Assembly: GCF_006968745.1 (NCBI RefSeq)
Contig: NZ_CP030118.1
Span: 3,236,654-3,300,653, forward strand
Source: Brasilonema sennae CENA114
GTDB lineage: Bacteria > Cyanobacteriota > Cyanobacteriia > Cyanobacteriales > Nostocaceae
Length of the DNA: 64,000 bases
Direction of reading: 5' to 3'
Shown: positions 45,067 through 54,429 of the stretch, piece after piece
Numbering within the stretch: position 1 is the first letter of the stretch
How the letters are laid out: every line of letters starts with the position of its first letter
Notes under the pieces: model-generated
Databases searched by the model: none
Told to the model about the DNA's origin: nothing
Seen by the model: only the letters and a program-made list of their open reading frames with translations
Program-made: the position numbers and the translations under genes

Positions 45067-46236
45067 ATGTTGACAAAAAATCCTCAAAAGATTTTTACTA
45101 AACCTTTATCTTTTTATTCAAATAAAAAACCACGCATTTTGGTAGTATCAATGCGTGGTTTTCATTCTGAGGTCTATCGCTCTGTTGACTTTGAATTTGA
45201 AGATCTTCTTTGTACTTTTGACTATGCTGATATACTCACTCCTACATTAGCTTCTGGTAAAGTTAATTCATTCAAAAAAAAGCTATCAAACAATACAGCT
45301 AGAGCTTTTGTTAAAGGTAAACTTCTCAATTCTGGTTGCATGTCCTCTATTCTAGACAGAGAATACGACTTATTATTTTTTCTCTGTCAACACTTTTGGG
45401 ATATCACTTCCATAAATTCTATTAAAGGATGGCGAGAAAAATGTCGAAAAACTGTTTTATGGATTGATGAAATCTGGGTAAAAGAAATGGAGGAACAGAA
45501 AACTAAACTTTGTTTTGAACTGGCTAAAGATTTTGATTATATCTTTACGACACTAAGTTCTAGTGTTGATGCTATTGCTAATCTGGTTCAGCGTCCTTGT
45601 ATTTCTTTACCTTTTGCTGTAGATGCTATAAAGTTTTGTCCCTATCCAGAACGACCTCAACGCCATATAGATGTTTATAGCATTGGTCGCCGTTCACCAA
45701 TAGTACACAAAACTTTGTTGGAAGTAGCGGAACGAAAAAACTTTTTATACCTATTTGATTCTCTGAAAGGTTTACAAATGGGGGACTATAAAGAACATCG
45801 AACTTTATATAGTCATTTGATTAAAAGAAGTCGTTATTTTATTGCTAATAAAGCAAAGTTTGATGCTATTGATCAAACAGGTGCTCAAGATGAATTATGT
45901 TCTCGCTTTTTTGAAGGCGCTGCTGGCGGAACTGTTATGATTGGGACTCCTCCAGTTTGTGAAGCTTATACAACTTACTTTAATTGGTCTGATGCAGTAA
46001 TTCAAATTCCTTACGATCCTGCTAATGTAGCGGATATGATCACAGAATTAGATGCACGACCTGATTATGTAAATAGAATTCGTAAAGAGAATGTCATGAA
46101 TTCGCTACTGCGTCATGACTGGGTGTATCGTTGGGAACAAGTTTTAAAACAAGTAGGACTTGAGAGCACGCCAGAAATGTTATCTCGAAAAACTGACTTA
46201 GCAAACTTAGCTGACAAGGTGAAAACTGAGTGTTAA
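45067..46236 (+). CDS. Glycosyltransferase-like protein (family 1 C-terminal type)
   Basis: A 389-residue protein with a GT-B-like layout. The N-terminus KPRILVVSMRGFHSEVYRSVDF begins a Rossmann-like domain; the middle has YIFTTLSSSVDAIANLV, and the C-terminal part, CSRFFEGAAGGTVMIGTPPVCEAYTTYF (about 277-304), contains the ExxxxG donor loop seen in spore-coat CgeB-type and family 1 transferases. It is AT-rich and isolated from the cluster by the repeat block, but the context supports a polysaccharide role. Confidence 0.78.
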   Translation: MLTKNPQKIFTKPLSFYSNKKPRILVVSMRGFHSEVYRSVDFEFEDLLCTFDYADILTPTLASGKVNSFKKKLSNNTARAFVKGKLLNSGCMSSILDREYDLLFFLCQHFWDITSINSIKGWREKCRKTVLWIDEIWVKEMEEQKTKLCFELAKDFDYIFTTLSSSVDAIANLVQRPCISLPFAVDAIKFCPYPERPQRHIDVYSIGRRSPIVHKTLLEVAERKNFLYLFDSLKGLQMGDYKEHRTLYSHLIKRSRYFIANKAKFDAIDQTGAQDELCSRFFEGAAGGTVMIGTPPVCEAYTTYFNWSDAVIQIPYDPANVADMITELDARPDYVNRIRKENVMNSLLRHDWVYRWEQVLKQVGLESTPEMLSRKTDLANLADKVKTEC

Positions 46237-46254
46237 ATTTATACCTAAAATCTG

Positions 46255-47043
46255 TTAGCAATTTGCACTCATTGGGTTCTTCTTCTTGTGTTCCTTAGTT
46301 ATAGAGAACTTGAACTTTTGTTTCAAAATTAATATGAAAAAAGGGATATCATCTACCAAATATCTTTTCCACAATCTTTTTGGATCACATAAAATTCTGA
46401 ACAACCACTCGAAACCAACTTCACTCATCCACTTTGGAGATCTTTTCAACTTTCCTGCTTCAAAATCAATAGTGGCACCGAGCGCCATAAATATCTTTAT
46501 ATGGGGTAGCATACTCTTGTACTTGTATATCCACTTTTCTTGCTTTGGGGCACCAACTCCGATAACTAAGACAGTCGCACCGGAGCTATTTATCATGTTA
46601 ATGATGTTCTGACACTCTTCTTCGTCTTTTTCAAATCCAAAAGGTGGAGAATAGGAGGCAACAATAATATTCCTGCCTGTTTTCCTGTTGATTTCATTTT
46701 GAGCTTTACTGGCTACCCCAATACCTGCTCCCAAAAGAAAGATTTTGATGTTTTGATTGTTCTTGTGATAATTATAGAAAGCCGGGAACAAATCTGAACC
46801 CGATATCTTCTCTTGAATTGGCGTGCCCAAAAACTTAGATGCGTAAAGGAGTATTTGACTATCACAAATCTTATAGTCACTAATGCTATATGCTTGTAAA
46901 AACTCCGGATCTTCTTGTAATTTCATCAAATGATCGACATTGGGTGTAAACACTACCCCAGAGCGCAATTTATCCAACAGTTCTACCTTAGATAAATTGT
47001 CAATCTCCAAGTTCAAAATTTTAACTTTATTCATGGCTTGCAC
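46255..47043 (-). CDS. WecG/TagA/CpsF family glycosyltransferase
   Basis: A 262-residue GT26 enzyme. Signatures are VVFTPNVDHLMKLQEDPEF (about 30-48, with the T-P-N-x-D core), YKICDSQILLYASKFLGTP, the GSDLF motif, KIFLLGAGIGVASKAQNEIN, and VLVIGVGAPKQEKWIYKYKS (about 155-174). Such enzymes add N-acetylmannosaminyl-type residues to a lipid-linked sugar, early in polymer synthesis. It is convergent to the previous gene, with 18 bases between stops. Confidence 0.93.
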   Translation of the reverse strand: MQAMNKVKILNLEIDNLSKVELLDKLRSGVVFTPNVDHLMKLQEDPEFLQAYSISDYKICDSQILLYASKFLGTPIQEKISGSDLFPAFYNYHKNNQNIKIFLLGAGIGVASKAQNEINRKTGRNIIVASYSPPFGFEKDEEECQNIINMINSSGATVLVIGVGAPKQEKWIYKYKSMLPHIKIFMALGATIDFEAGKLKRSPKWMSEVGFEWLFRILCDPKRLWKRYLVDDIPFFILILKQKFKFSITKEHKKKNPMSANC

Positions 47044-48461
47044 AGTTACCCTTAAATCTTACTTTCGGTTAATTGACTCAGTAGACAATGAGAAAGGAGA
47101 GAATATCTTGAGAATTCGAGCATGCCCTGATTTTGGATTTTCATCTTAGTTGTGTATAGCACCTATCTTTCAGCAAATGAACAGATTTAAAAGAGAGTTG
47201 TATGGAAATTGCCAACCTTGAGAAGGTTTGGCACGTCTATGCTTCAATCTGGATGCGCCGGATTAGTCTGAATTCTCGATTCAGGGAGAGGGCTGTTTTT
47301 TGTGAAAACCCTCTGGGCATGATACGGGTGAGGCTATGGTCGCCACCAAGGGCGATAAGCCGGAGGTTGATCGCATGTGCGTATCGTAATAAGGCACGAA
47401 AATAGTGTCCTTGCGGAGGCAGATTGTGCCTTTGAGAAAACCGCGCACACTCGCACTCGTTTCTATGATCAAACTGAGAACACCTAACTGAACTGGGTTT
47501 TTAGTCGATACAATACCTGGTAACTAGTAAATTGGGCACGGACTGTATCATTCAAAACAACCAAAAACTTAACAATAAAAGCTTTTTAAATTTTGAATGA
47601 GTGAACGCGTGAATTTCCCAAACGGTAGTTCATCTCCCGTAAACGCAAATCGCATGGCAGCGTGTCTGTAGGAAATATGAACGAGAGGGTTACTTTGCTC
47701 TCAGATGACGAATGTGCTTTAGAACTCAATTTTTTAGGCGTATTTACGGTTTAATTTCGTTGATTTTTTCACTTTAACGGCTATCAAATTTAATTACTAT
47801 GTGACAATTTATCATGAAAACATAAAGCAAAATTGTCACTTCACATATTTTTCATAAAAAAAAACGACATAATTTCAGTGTATCTACAGTGAGCAAGAGT
47901 CTAAAATATAGTTATATCAACGCTTTCGACCAAAGTTTGCACACTTACTAGACATATATGAAAAATTTGTAAAGTAATCATGAAAATGAATAGTGTATTA
48001 AGAACAACATTAGAAATAATGACACCTCTTCCAAAAGTGAGATTTTACAAGGTTATGTTAAGCGTTAACCGTTCCCGACTTCTGTAAGAAGCCTATTGTG
48101 TATGTTGTATCTGCTGCGCGCCAAAAGATTTTTGCAGATGCTCCTTACAAGAGTCAGTACTTGCAGCGTTATATCCAGTAAGATTTCATTTTTGTATAAG
48201 AAAACTATAGATCTAGGTTAGAGTTTCCCTTTGTTAGTTAAAATTTTTATTACCATTAGATATATTTACCATGATATAAAGATTTTTTGCCCTCTGTCAA
48301 ATTGAGAATCTATGCGTTGAAATTCTTCTTTCAAACTTTAGGTAATCTAGCCAAATAGAAGATGTGAAAATTGGTATTTTGATGTTAAATGGTGGGGATT
48401 GCCAAAAGTTGACTAAAAATCATATCACTGTTATTTATTGAGGCAATATTCAGGAGTGAAC
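47044..48461. other. Long gene-poor region upstream of an outer-membrane-type gene
   Basis: About 1.4 kb without a convincing gene. At about 47280-47325 lies a degenerate copy of the AACCCTCTGGGC palindrome (compare 30819-30854). A 25-codon frame at 47677-47754 (ATG after GGAAAT) is too short to call. From 47760 the sequence is strongly AT-rich with homopolymer tracts, as in a long regulatory region. GTTCCCGACTTCTGTAAGAAG near 48069 is half of the palindrome found whole at 62839. Confidence 0.5.
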
Positions 48462-49343
48462 GTGAACATTATTATTTCTCGTAAAAATGTATTTTCTTTG
48501 CTGAGTTTATCGGCTATGGCGGTTTTGGGAAGCGGTTTATCTGCTGCTGCCCAAACGGTAGAGGCCACAAGCGCTCAGCAATCAATCCAGTCTTCCAGAA
48601 CTGATGCGTTTGTTAATCAGGTAAGTCCTGAAGTAGAAAGCTTCTACCCACCAGCTTTTAGCTCTAGTGCGGTAGAGTCCACTGCTGTACAAGATAATCA
48701 TCTATCGTCAGTATCAAATGTAAATAACCAGCAGCAGTTACCAACTAGCACACACCAAGCTAATAATAATGTAGTTACACCTGTTCCTGGAACAACAGCA
48801 ACTTCATCTGCGGCACTTATAGATTCCCAGAATGCAGAAGCTCAATCATCCACTTCTGGGTCGTCTAAGTCTAAGGTGGCACAATCAGATATTAGTATTG
48901 ACCCCGGCAGACCAACCCGTGGTGGTTCAAGTTACATTGGAATTGGTGGTAACATTGGTTTAGGTGGTAACTCTGCTTTGGGTGATGGTAACTTTATGGT
49001 TATCAGCAAAATCGGTCTAACAAATGCGATATCAGTGCGACCAGCAGCAGTGATCGGAGACAATACAACTATCTTACTTCCAGTAACCTACGACATTTCA
49101 TTCAGGCAGCTATCAGATCCTTTTGCTGCTCCCTTGCCTATTGCCCCATACATAGGAGCAGGTGCAGCTATCAACACTGGTGACGGCTCTGAAGTTGCCT
49201 TTCTTGTCACTGGCGGAGTCGATGTGCCCATAACTCCTCGATTTACAGCAACAGCCGCTTTGAATGCCGCATTTTTCAATGAAACTGATATAGGTTTATC
49301 AATAGGAGTTGGTTATAACTTTGGTCGTCTTTTTGGTTCATAA
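48462..49343 (+). CDS. Secreted outer-membrane-barrel-like protein
   Basis: A 293-residue exported protein. The GTG start at 48462 is chosen because AGGAG lies six bases upstream; the signal peptide (MNIIISRKNVFSLLSLSAMA start) likely ends at SAAAQT about residue 32. Residues 35-150 are Ser/Gln/Thr/Asn-rich and probably disordered. The rest (about 160-293) has alternating Gly-rich strands (YIGIGGNIGLGG, IAPYIGAGAAINTG, FLVTGGVDVPITPRFTATAALNAAF, DIGLSIGVGYNFG) like an eight-stranded barrel. I cannot name the family. The unusually long upstream region may be part of its control. Confidence 0.7.
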   Translation: MNIIISRKNVFSLLSLSAMAVLGSGLSAAAQTVEATSAQQSIQSSRTDAFVNQVSPEVESFYPPAFSSSAVESTAVQDNHLSSVSNVNNQQQLPTSTHQANNNVVTPVPGTTATSSAALIDSQNAEAQSSTSGSSKSKVAQSDISIDPGRPTRGGSSYIGIGGNIGLGGNSALGDGNFMVISKIGLTNAISVRPAAVIGDNTTILLPVTYDISFRQLSDPFAAPLPIAPYIGAGAAINTGDGSEVAFLVTGGVDVPITPRFTATAALNAAFFNETDIGLSIGVGYNFGRLFGS

Positions 49344-49421
49344 ATAATACCATAAAGCCCAAAGTTACCACCGATGTGACTTGACACAGAGTCATATCTT
49401 TGGTTTAAACGGTGGATATCA

Positions 49422-50906
49422 GTGAGGCAGCACATAGAGAATAGTCTCACTGAGTTTCTCAACCCTAAAAATACACCTTGGAGAATTACCTTGCCTCATT
49501 CGATTCAACAAGCTCAACCGCCCCTGGAGTATATTCCCCAGCATTTTAACTTAGCAGTGTACCATATCACCAAATGGGCACTGCCTGTTTTAATGCGGTT
49601 CCGGACTCGACCGTGGTTACCAGCTGGTATTGCGGAGGTTGAAACTGTGAATGTCGAGAGGCTAGTTAATCTCTACCAACAATTTCAAGCTGGCAAAATT
49701 CGCTTTTTAATGGCATTTCGCCACCCAGAGGTTGATGATCCCCTTTGCATGATGTATTTACTTTCTCAGGCTGTGCCGAAAGTTGCTCGTCAAAGGGGAA
49801 TTTTATTACAGTATCCGACTCATTCTCATTTTATCTATGATCGGGGGATGACTCTGTGGGCTGGCGATTGGCTAGGTTGGTTTTTTTCTCGGTTAGGAGG
49901 CTTTCCGATTCATCGAGGTAAGCGGCTAGACAAGGTTGGTATGCGGACAGCGCGGGATGTGTTCGCCAATGGTCAACTACCAATCAGTGTAGCTCCAGAA
50001 GGCGCAACTAACGGACACAGCGAAATTGTCAGCCCTTTAGAACCTGGTGTTGCTCACATGGGCTTCTGGTGTGTAGAAGATTTGCTCAAAGCTAACCGAA
50101 CTGAGGAAGTTTTCATTGTGCCAATATGCAATCAGTATCGCTACATCAATCCATCTTGGGCAAAACTAGATTGGCTTTTGGGCAAATTGGAAGCAGATTG
50201 CGGCTTATCTGTGCAACAAGTTGGTGAATCAAACCTGGTTGAGCGAGAAAAAGTTTTCTATGAGCGACTCTTCCGGCTTGGTCAACATATCCTTTCCCAA
50301 ATGGAGCAGTTTTACGCTCGCTTTTACCATCAAAGTACACCAGTCACAACGCAAATAGATTCATCTGCAAGTCGTAACCAAGTACTTGAGGCTCGACTAC
50401 AGACGGTATTAGATAATTCCCTACAAGCAGCTGAGCAGTTTTTTGGACTGGAAAGCCAAGGAACTATCATTGAACGTTGTCGCCGCTTGGAGTCAGCAAG
50501 CTGGGATGATATCCACAGAAAGGATTTGCCAAACTTACATGCATTATCACCTATGGAGCGCGGCTTGGCAGACTGGATTGCTGAAGAAGCATCTTTGCGG
50601 ATATTACATATGCGCCTAGTTGAGAGTTTTGTCGCAGTCACAGGAACTTATGTTCAACAAAAGCCTACTTTTGAGAGATTTGCAGAAACGTCCTTAATCT
50701 TATTCGACGTCATCGCGCGGATAAAAGGAGAGAAAAATCCTGCACGACCTCGGTTAGGTTGGCGAAAATCACGCTTAACAGTCGGTGAGCCAATTTCAGT
50801 AACAGAACGTTGGTCAGCTTATCAGACAAGTCGTCAAGGAGCAAGACGTGCTGTTAATGATATGACGCAAGATTTGCAAATGGCGTTGGAGAAGATGATT
50901 TGCTAA
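49422..50906 (+). CDS. PlsC-domain acyltransferase, long form
   Basis: A 494-residue glycerolipid acyltransferase. The catalytic block FRHPEVDDP (about 99-107) is the Hx4D motif, GGFPIHRGKRLDKVGM is the substrate-binding block II, and SVAPEGATNG (about 188-197) is block III. It is twice the size of simple PlsC enzymes; the second half (about 300-494) is helical and without a known domain. It starts at GTG, 78 bases after the preceding stop. Likely acts on membrane lipid or lipid-linked precursors. Confidence 0.83.
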   Translation: MRQHIENSLTEFLNPKNTPWRITLPHSIQQAQPPLEYIPQHFNLAVYHITKWALPVLMRFRTRPWLPAGIAEVETVNVERLVNLYQQFQAGKIRFLMAFRHPEVDDPLCMMYLLSQAVPKVARQRGILLQYPTHSHFIYDRGMTLWAGDWLGWFFSRLGGFPIHRGKRLDKVGMRTARDVFANGQLPISVAPEGATNGHSEIVSPLEPGVAHMGFWCVEDLLKANRTEEVFIVPICNQYRYINPSWAKLDWLLGKLEADCGLSVQQVGESNLVEREKVFYERLFRLGQHILSQMEQFYARFYHQSTPVTTQIDSSASRNQVLEARLQTVLDNSLQAAEQFFGLESQGTIIERCRRLESASWDDIHRKDLPNLHALSPMERGLADWIAEEASLRILHMRLVESFVAVTGTYVQQKPTFERFAETSLILFDVIARIKGEKNPARPRLGWRKSRLTVGEPISVTERWSAYQTSRQGARRAVNDMTQDLQMALEKMIC

Positions 50907-51084
50907 GGCTTGCGAACCTTAAACAGTTGGCGTATCAATAAATAAGTTTTGTCATACCGCCGACTGTCCCTGTTTAGACACAATATCCCAGTTGACTTTT
51001 ATATAGCCCCGATCAATGTGGGGAAAGTGCGAACTCAATTGCTTATGGGCTTTTGGCAGCGCAGCGCTGATAAAACCTTGCAGA

Positions 51085-51678
51085 TTAAGCGCTTTCATGT
51101 CTGATATGCTCGATCGCAACGATTAGAGCATTGAGCATAACTTCATAACTGGTATCCGTCGAGTGCTCTAGTGTCATTAATCCTGCTTGTTCTAGACTAA
51201 TAAAACCGTAAATTGCAGCGTTCACCATCCGCATGACATCAATCAATTGGCTGTCATTTAACTCATACAGTTGTAGTGACTTTTTGAGTAAGCCAAGAGA
51301 TTCTTGTATAAGTGCAGCAGCATCCGGTTCAGTTGGCTGTAACTGAAATTGCATCATCACCTTGTACAGTGCTGGATGCAATCGCGCAAAGTTACGAGTT
51401 GCATGTCCGCCTGCTCTTAGTAAAGCATGAGGTTCACTCAGTCCAGCCATTTGTTCCTGGCTGTACGTTAAATATTTTCGCCAAATTGCCAATACCACTG
51501 CTCGCCGGAGTCCTGCATTTCCATCGAGATGCTTGTAAATCGCGGGTGGTTTGATTCCCAATTCCCGCGCGACTCGATTCACCCCAAGAGCAGATTCTCC
51601 CTCTTTTTCTAAGCAGGCGATCGCCGCTTCAATTACATCCTGTTGTCTCAGAGATTTTTCTTTCGTGGGACGACCCAT
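51085..51678 (-). CDS. TetR family transcriptional regulator
   Basis: A 197-residue repressor. The HTH covers about 12-55: QDVIEAAIACLEKEGESALG then VNRVARELGIKPPAIYKHLDG. The C-terminal domain (about 80-195) resembles the WHG-type ligand-binding half. It is divergent from the amidase gene at 51907, and the intergenic space has a strong palindromic operator. It therefore probably controls itself and the amidase; the ligand is unknown. Confidence 0.9.
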   Translation of the reverse strand: MGRPTKEKSLRQQDVIEAAIACLEKEGESALGVNRVARELGIKPPAIYKHLDGNAGLRRAVVLAIWRKYLTYSQEQMAGLSEPHALLRAGGHATRNFARLHPALYKVMMQFQLQPTEPDAAALIQESLGLLKKSLQLYELNDSQLIDVMRMVNAAIYGFISLEQAGLMTLEHSTDTSYEVMLNALIVAIEHIRHESA

Positions 51679-51683
51679 AATAC

Positions 51684-51722
51684 CAATTCAAAATTCAAAA
51701 TTCAAAGTTCAAAATTCAATCC
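51684..51722. repeat. Heptamer repeat (ATTCAAA)
   Basis: Five tandem ATTCAAA-type heptamers, a short repeat common in heterocystous cyanobacteria, immediately upstream of the TetR start codon. Pieces of the same motif occur near 21465 and 21605. Confidence 0.7.
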
Positions 51723-51792
51723 GGAAGAAAGCCGAGACGAAACTTGGGTTTAGGAGTGTGTATCTGTCGCATTCTTTTTTCAAATTCGTATA

Positions 51793-51838
51793 AGTTAATT
51801 TAGTTAACTGAATTAACTAAAAGTGAATATAATTAACT
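51793..51838. promoter_or_regulatory. Putative TetR operator between regulator and amidase
   Basis: AGTTAATT (51793-51800) and AATTAACT (51811-51818) form a perfect inverted repeat with GTTAAC in its centre; a third half-site AATTAACT lies at 51831-51838, exactly 20 bases further. It is 115 bases from the TetR start and 69-114 from the amidase start, where a divergent TetR operator is expected. Confidence 0.65.
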
Positions 51839-51906
51839 TTATCAAGTTCTGCACTGTCGCGACTTCCCCCTAGAGTCTTTTCCTCCTACATTTCACAGGA
51901 GTCATT

Positions 51907-53433
51907 ATGACCGATTTAGTGTTTACACCTGCTCACCAGCTTGCTCGCATGATTCGCGCTCGCACTGTCTCTGCTGTTGAAGTACTAGATGCACAATTAA
52001 TACAAATTGTCAAACATAACACCAAACTCAACGCTATCTGCACCTTAGATGAAGAACACGCCCGTCAACGAGCAAAACAAGCGGATGAAGCTTTAGCACG
52101 AGGTGAGAACTGGGGCGTTCTTCACGGAGTGCCCATCACGATTAAAGACATATTTGAAACAGCTGGACTTCGCACGACTGCAGGCTATAAACCTCTCAAA
52201 GATTACATTCCTAAACAAGACGCAACCGCTGTTGCTCGCCTGCGTGCTGCTGGGGCAGTTATCTTGGGTAAAACGAATCAGGCTGAACTCGCGGGTGATT
52301 TCCAAAGTACCAACGACATTTTCCCCCGTGTCAACAATCCTTGGAACCTAGATTACACAGCAGGTGGGAGTTCTGGTGGTAGTGCTGCTGCTGTTGCTGC
52401 GGGGCTTTCACCTCTAGACTTAGGCAGTGACATTGCAGGTTCGATTCGCCAGCCTGCTCATTTGTGTGGAGTATTTGGACTCAAACCAACAGATCGCCGC
52501 GTATCGACAGCAGGTCACATTCCGGAAGTTCCAGGGATGCCTAGATGCATTCGTCAAATGCTGACTGCTGGACCGTTTGCTCGCTCAATTGAAGATTTAA
52601 CTCTATGCCTGCAACTCATCGCTGGAGCTGATTTACGTCAACCTGAAATTCCACCTGTTGGGCTGGATACTCCTGCTCCTCAAAGCTTACAAACGCTGCG
52701 AATTGCTTGGACAGATGAATTCTCAGCTTTTGGAGTTGCCTCAGAAATTCGTTTAGCAATGCAAGCTGTTGCAAATACTCTGGTACAAACGGGCGTTCAA
52801 ATCGAGCAATGGGTTCCACCAGGGTTTGATTTTGCCGCCGGTTTGCAACTCTACAACGTCGTTGTTGCTTACACCATGCTTTACTCTCAACCTATTAATT
52901 TAGATGCAGTTGGGAAGACGATTTCTCTGATGTTTCGGGAGTGGACTCAAGGGGATAGGTCACTGCGTTCGCGTTCGCGCAGCGTGTCCGAAGGACTCAG
53001 CGTGCGCTCTGCGCAATCGCTCTACAAGGTGACTGGAGTCTTGCCTACGTTCTTGAACCCAACGATGAAGGGTTACTTTCAGGCATTGCAAGAGCGCGAT
53101 CGCCTGATTGCCCAAATGGAGCAAGCGCTCTTACAATGGGATGTCTGGTTGTGTCCTGTAGCAATGACAACCGCATTTACACACCGCCCGAAAGGTGAAG
53201 CGGTGGAAGTGGATGGCAAAAAAGTGCCTTACTTCATGGCTTCTGGTGCTTACACAATGCCATTTAGTCTCACGGGACATCCAGTTGTTGTGATACCTAT
53301 CGGACAAACCAAAGACGGATTACCGATTGGAATGCAAATTGTGGGTAAGCGATGGCGAGAGATGGAATTGTTGGCAATCGCCCAGGAGATTAACAAAGTT
53401 ATTGGTGCTTTTCAACGTCCATCTGGTTATTGA
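51907..53433 (+). CDS. Amidase signature family enzyme
   Basis: A 508-residue amidohydrolase. The Ser-cisSer-Lys triad is visible: Lys in VPITIKDIFET (about 75-85), cis-Ser in the AGGSSGGSAAAVAAGL block (about 151-166) and the nucleophile in GSDIAGSIR (about 172-180). It cleaves amide bonds in a broad range of substrates, cytosolic. A family B repeat adds about 22 Arg/Ser-rich residues at roughly 350-372 (LRSRSRSVSEGLSVRS) without frame loss. CACAGGAG before the ATG is a strong ribosome binding site. Likely controlled by the divergent TetR gene. Confidence 0.9.
   Translation: MTDLVFTPAHQLARMIRARTVSAVEVLDAQLIQIVKHNTKLNAICTLDEEHARQRAKQADEALARGENWGVLHGVPITIKDIFETAGLRTTAGYKPLKDYIPKQDATAVARLRAAGAVILGKTNQAELAGDFQSTNDIFPRVNNPWNLDYTAGGSSGGSAAAVAAGLSPLDLGSDIAGSIRQPAHLCGVFGLKPTDRRVSTAGHIPEVPGMPRCIRQMLTAGPFARSIEDLTLCLQLIAGADLRQPEIPPVGLDTPAPQSLQTLRIAWTDEFSAFGVASEIRLAMQAVANTLVQTGVQIEQWVPPGFDFAAGLQLYNVVVAYTMLYSQPINLDAVGKTISLMFREWTQGDRSLRSRSRSVSEGLSVRSAQSLYKVTGVLPTFLNPTMKGYFQALQERDRLIAQMEQALLQWDVWLCPVAMTTAFTHRPKGEAVEVDGKKVPYFMASGAYTMPFSLTGHPVVVIPIGQTKDGLPIGMQIVGKRWREMELLAIAQEINKVIGAFQRPSGY
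52955..53022. repeat. In-frame family B repeat inside the amidase gene
   Basis: About 66 GC-rich bases with GTTCGCGCAGCGTGTCCG, matching pieces at 7551, 21574 and 62578. The insertion is in frame and lies in the variable part of the amidase beyond the catalytic core. Confidence 0.75.
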
Positions 53434-53560
53434 GCAGTTATAACCTCTGACATCACTTTTCTGAGATTATCGAATTGTGGTATTGAATTTGGCTAAACTC
53501 GATTAGCTAAAGGAACAATTCCCAAAAATATCTCGTTGTAACACTCAAAACTCACTCAAC

Positions 53561-53794
53561 ATGACCAAAGAATTTGCCATTGGTAGTAAAGTCCGCCTCG
53601 TAGCCCTACCCCCCTACGTGAAAACTGCTGAACCTATGCCTATGCTTCGCCCGCCCGATGTGATTCAAATTGGGGAAGAAGGTATAGTTCTTGACCGCCG
53701 TCCTGGTGGATACTGGGGTATTCGCTTTACAAAAGGAGCTTTTCTCCTTGACAGTCAATATATTGAAAGCATAGAAACCGCTTCGGATTCTTAA
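53561..53794 (+). CDS. sipA: SipA-family regulatory protein
   Basis: A 77-residue SH3-like protein. FAIGSKVRLVALPPYVKTAEP, PMLRPPDVIQIGEEG and RRPGGYWGIRFTKGAFLLD are the SipA hallmarks. SipA was found as a partner of the NblS histidine kinase, which controls high-light and nutrient-stress genes. It is cytosolic. The next gene, a peroxiredoxin, starts 66 bases later and may share a stress context. Confidence 0.88.
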   Translation: MTKEFAIGSKVRLVALPPYVKTAEPMPMLRPPDVIQIGEEGIVLDRRPGGYWGIRFTKGAFLLDSQYIESIETASDS

Positions 53795-53860
53795 GAATCT
53801 GAGAATAGTAACTAGAAATTGTAAACTTATCTTAAGTTGTGTTTCTGGTCTTTATATATA

Positions 53861-54415
53861 ATGATTTCCCGCCGCACTTTTTTAAGCGTATTATTTGCCA
53901 CATGTTTAGCTGTTATCAGTTGGTTAAATTTTGTCCCAACTGCTGATGCTCTTGGTGGAAAACTTCCTGCAATTAATCAAAGCGCGCCAGACTTTACCTT
54001 GCCAACAAACACTGGTAATGGTAAAATGTCTCTTGCTGACTTGAGAGGTCAGTGGGTTGTCCTTTACTTTTACCCCAAAGACTTTACCTCTGGTTGTACC
54101 ATTGAAGCTCGTCGCTTTCAGCAAGATTTACCCAAATACATCGAAAAGAAAGCTCAAATTATTGGTGTCAGCGCTGACGATGTTGATTCCCATGCGGAAT
54201 TTTGCGATTCAGAAGGACTCAAATTCCCTCTGTTAGCTGATACCACTGGTGCGGTGAGCAAGGCATATGGTTCTTGGTTGGGCTTTATGTCTGTGCGCCA
54301 TAGTTTTATTATTGATCCGCAAGGGATTGTGCGTGAGACTTTTGTCAAAGTCAATCCAGTCATCCACAGTAAAGAAGTTCTGGCGCGACTTGAGGAGTTG
54401 CAAAAAGCAGCATAG
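53861..54415 (+). CDS. PrxQ/Bcp-type peroxiredoxin, exported
   Basis: A 184-residue thiol peroxidase. The N-terminus MISRRTFLSVLFATCLAVIS carries a twin-arginine-like SRRTFL motif, so it may be exported through Tat to the periplasm or thylakoid lumen. The peroxidatic cysteine is C79 in PKDFTSGCTIEAR. The usual PrxQ resolving Cys five residues later is an Arg here, and the only other mature Cys is C115 (AEFCDSEG). The ATG at 53861 is preferred to a TTG at 53837. It reduces hydroperoxides; reductant unknown. Confidence 0.88.
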   Translation: MISRRTFLSVLFATCLAVISWLNFVPTADALGGKLPAINQSAPDFTLPTNTGNGKMSLADLRGQWVVLYFYPKDFTSGCTIEARRFQQDLPKYIEKKAQIIGVSADDVDSHAEFCDSEGLKFPLLADTTGAVSKAYGSWLGFMSVRHSFIIDPQGIVRETFVKVNPVIHSKEVLARLEELQKAA

Positions 54416-54429
54416 AAACTCCAGGCGCA

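Noticed and set aside
47677-47754. 25-residue open frame with possible ribosome binding site
   Set aside because: Too short and without recognisable features; kept only as a note in the gene-poor region.
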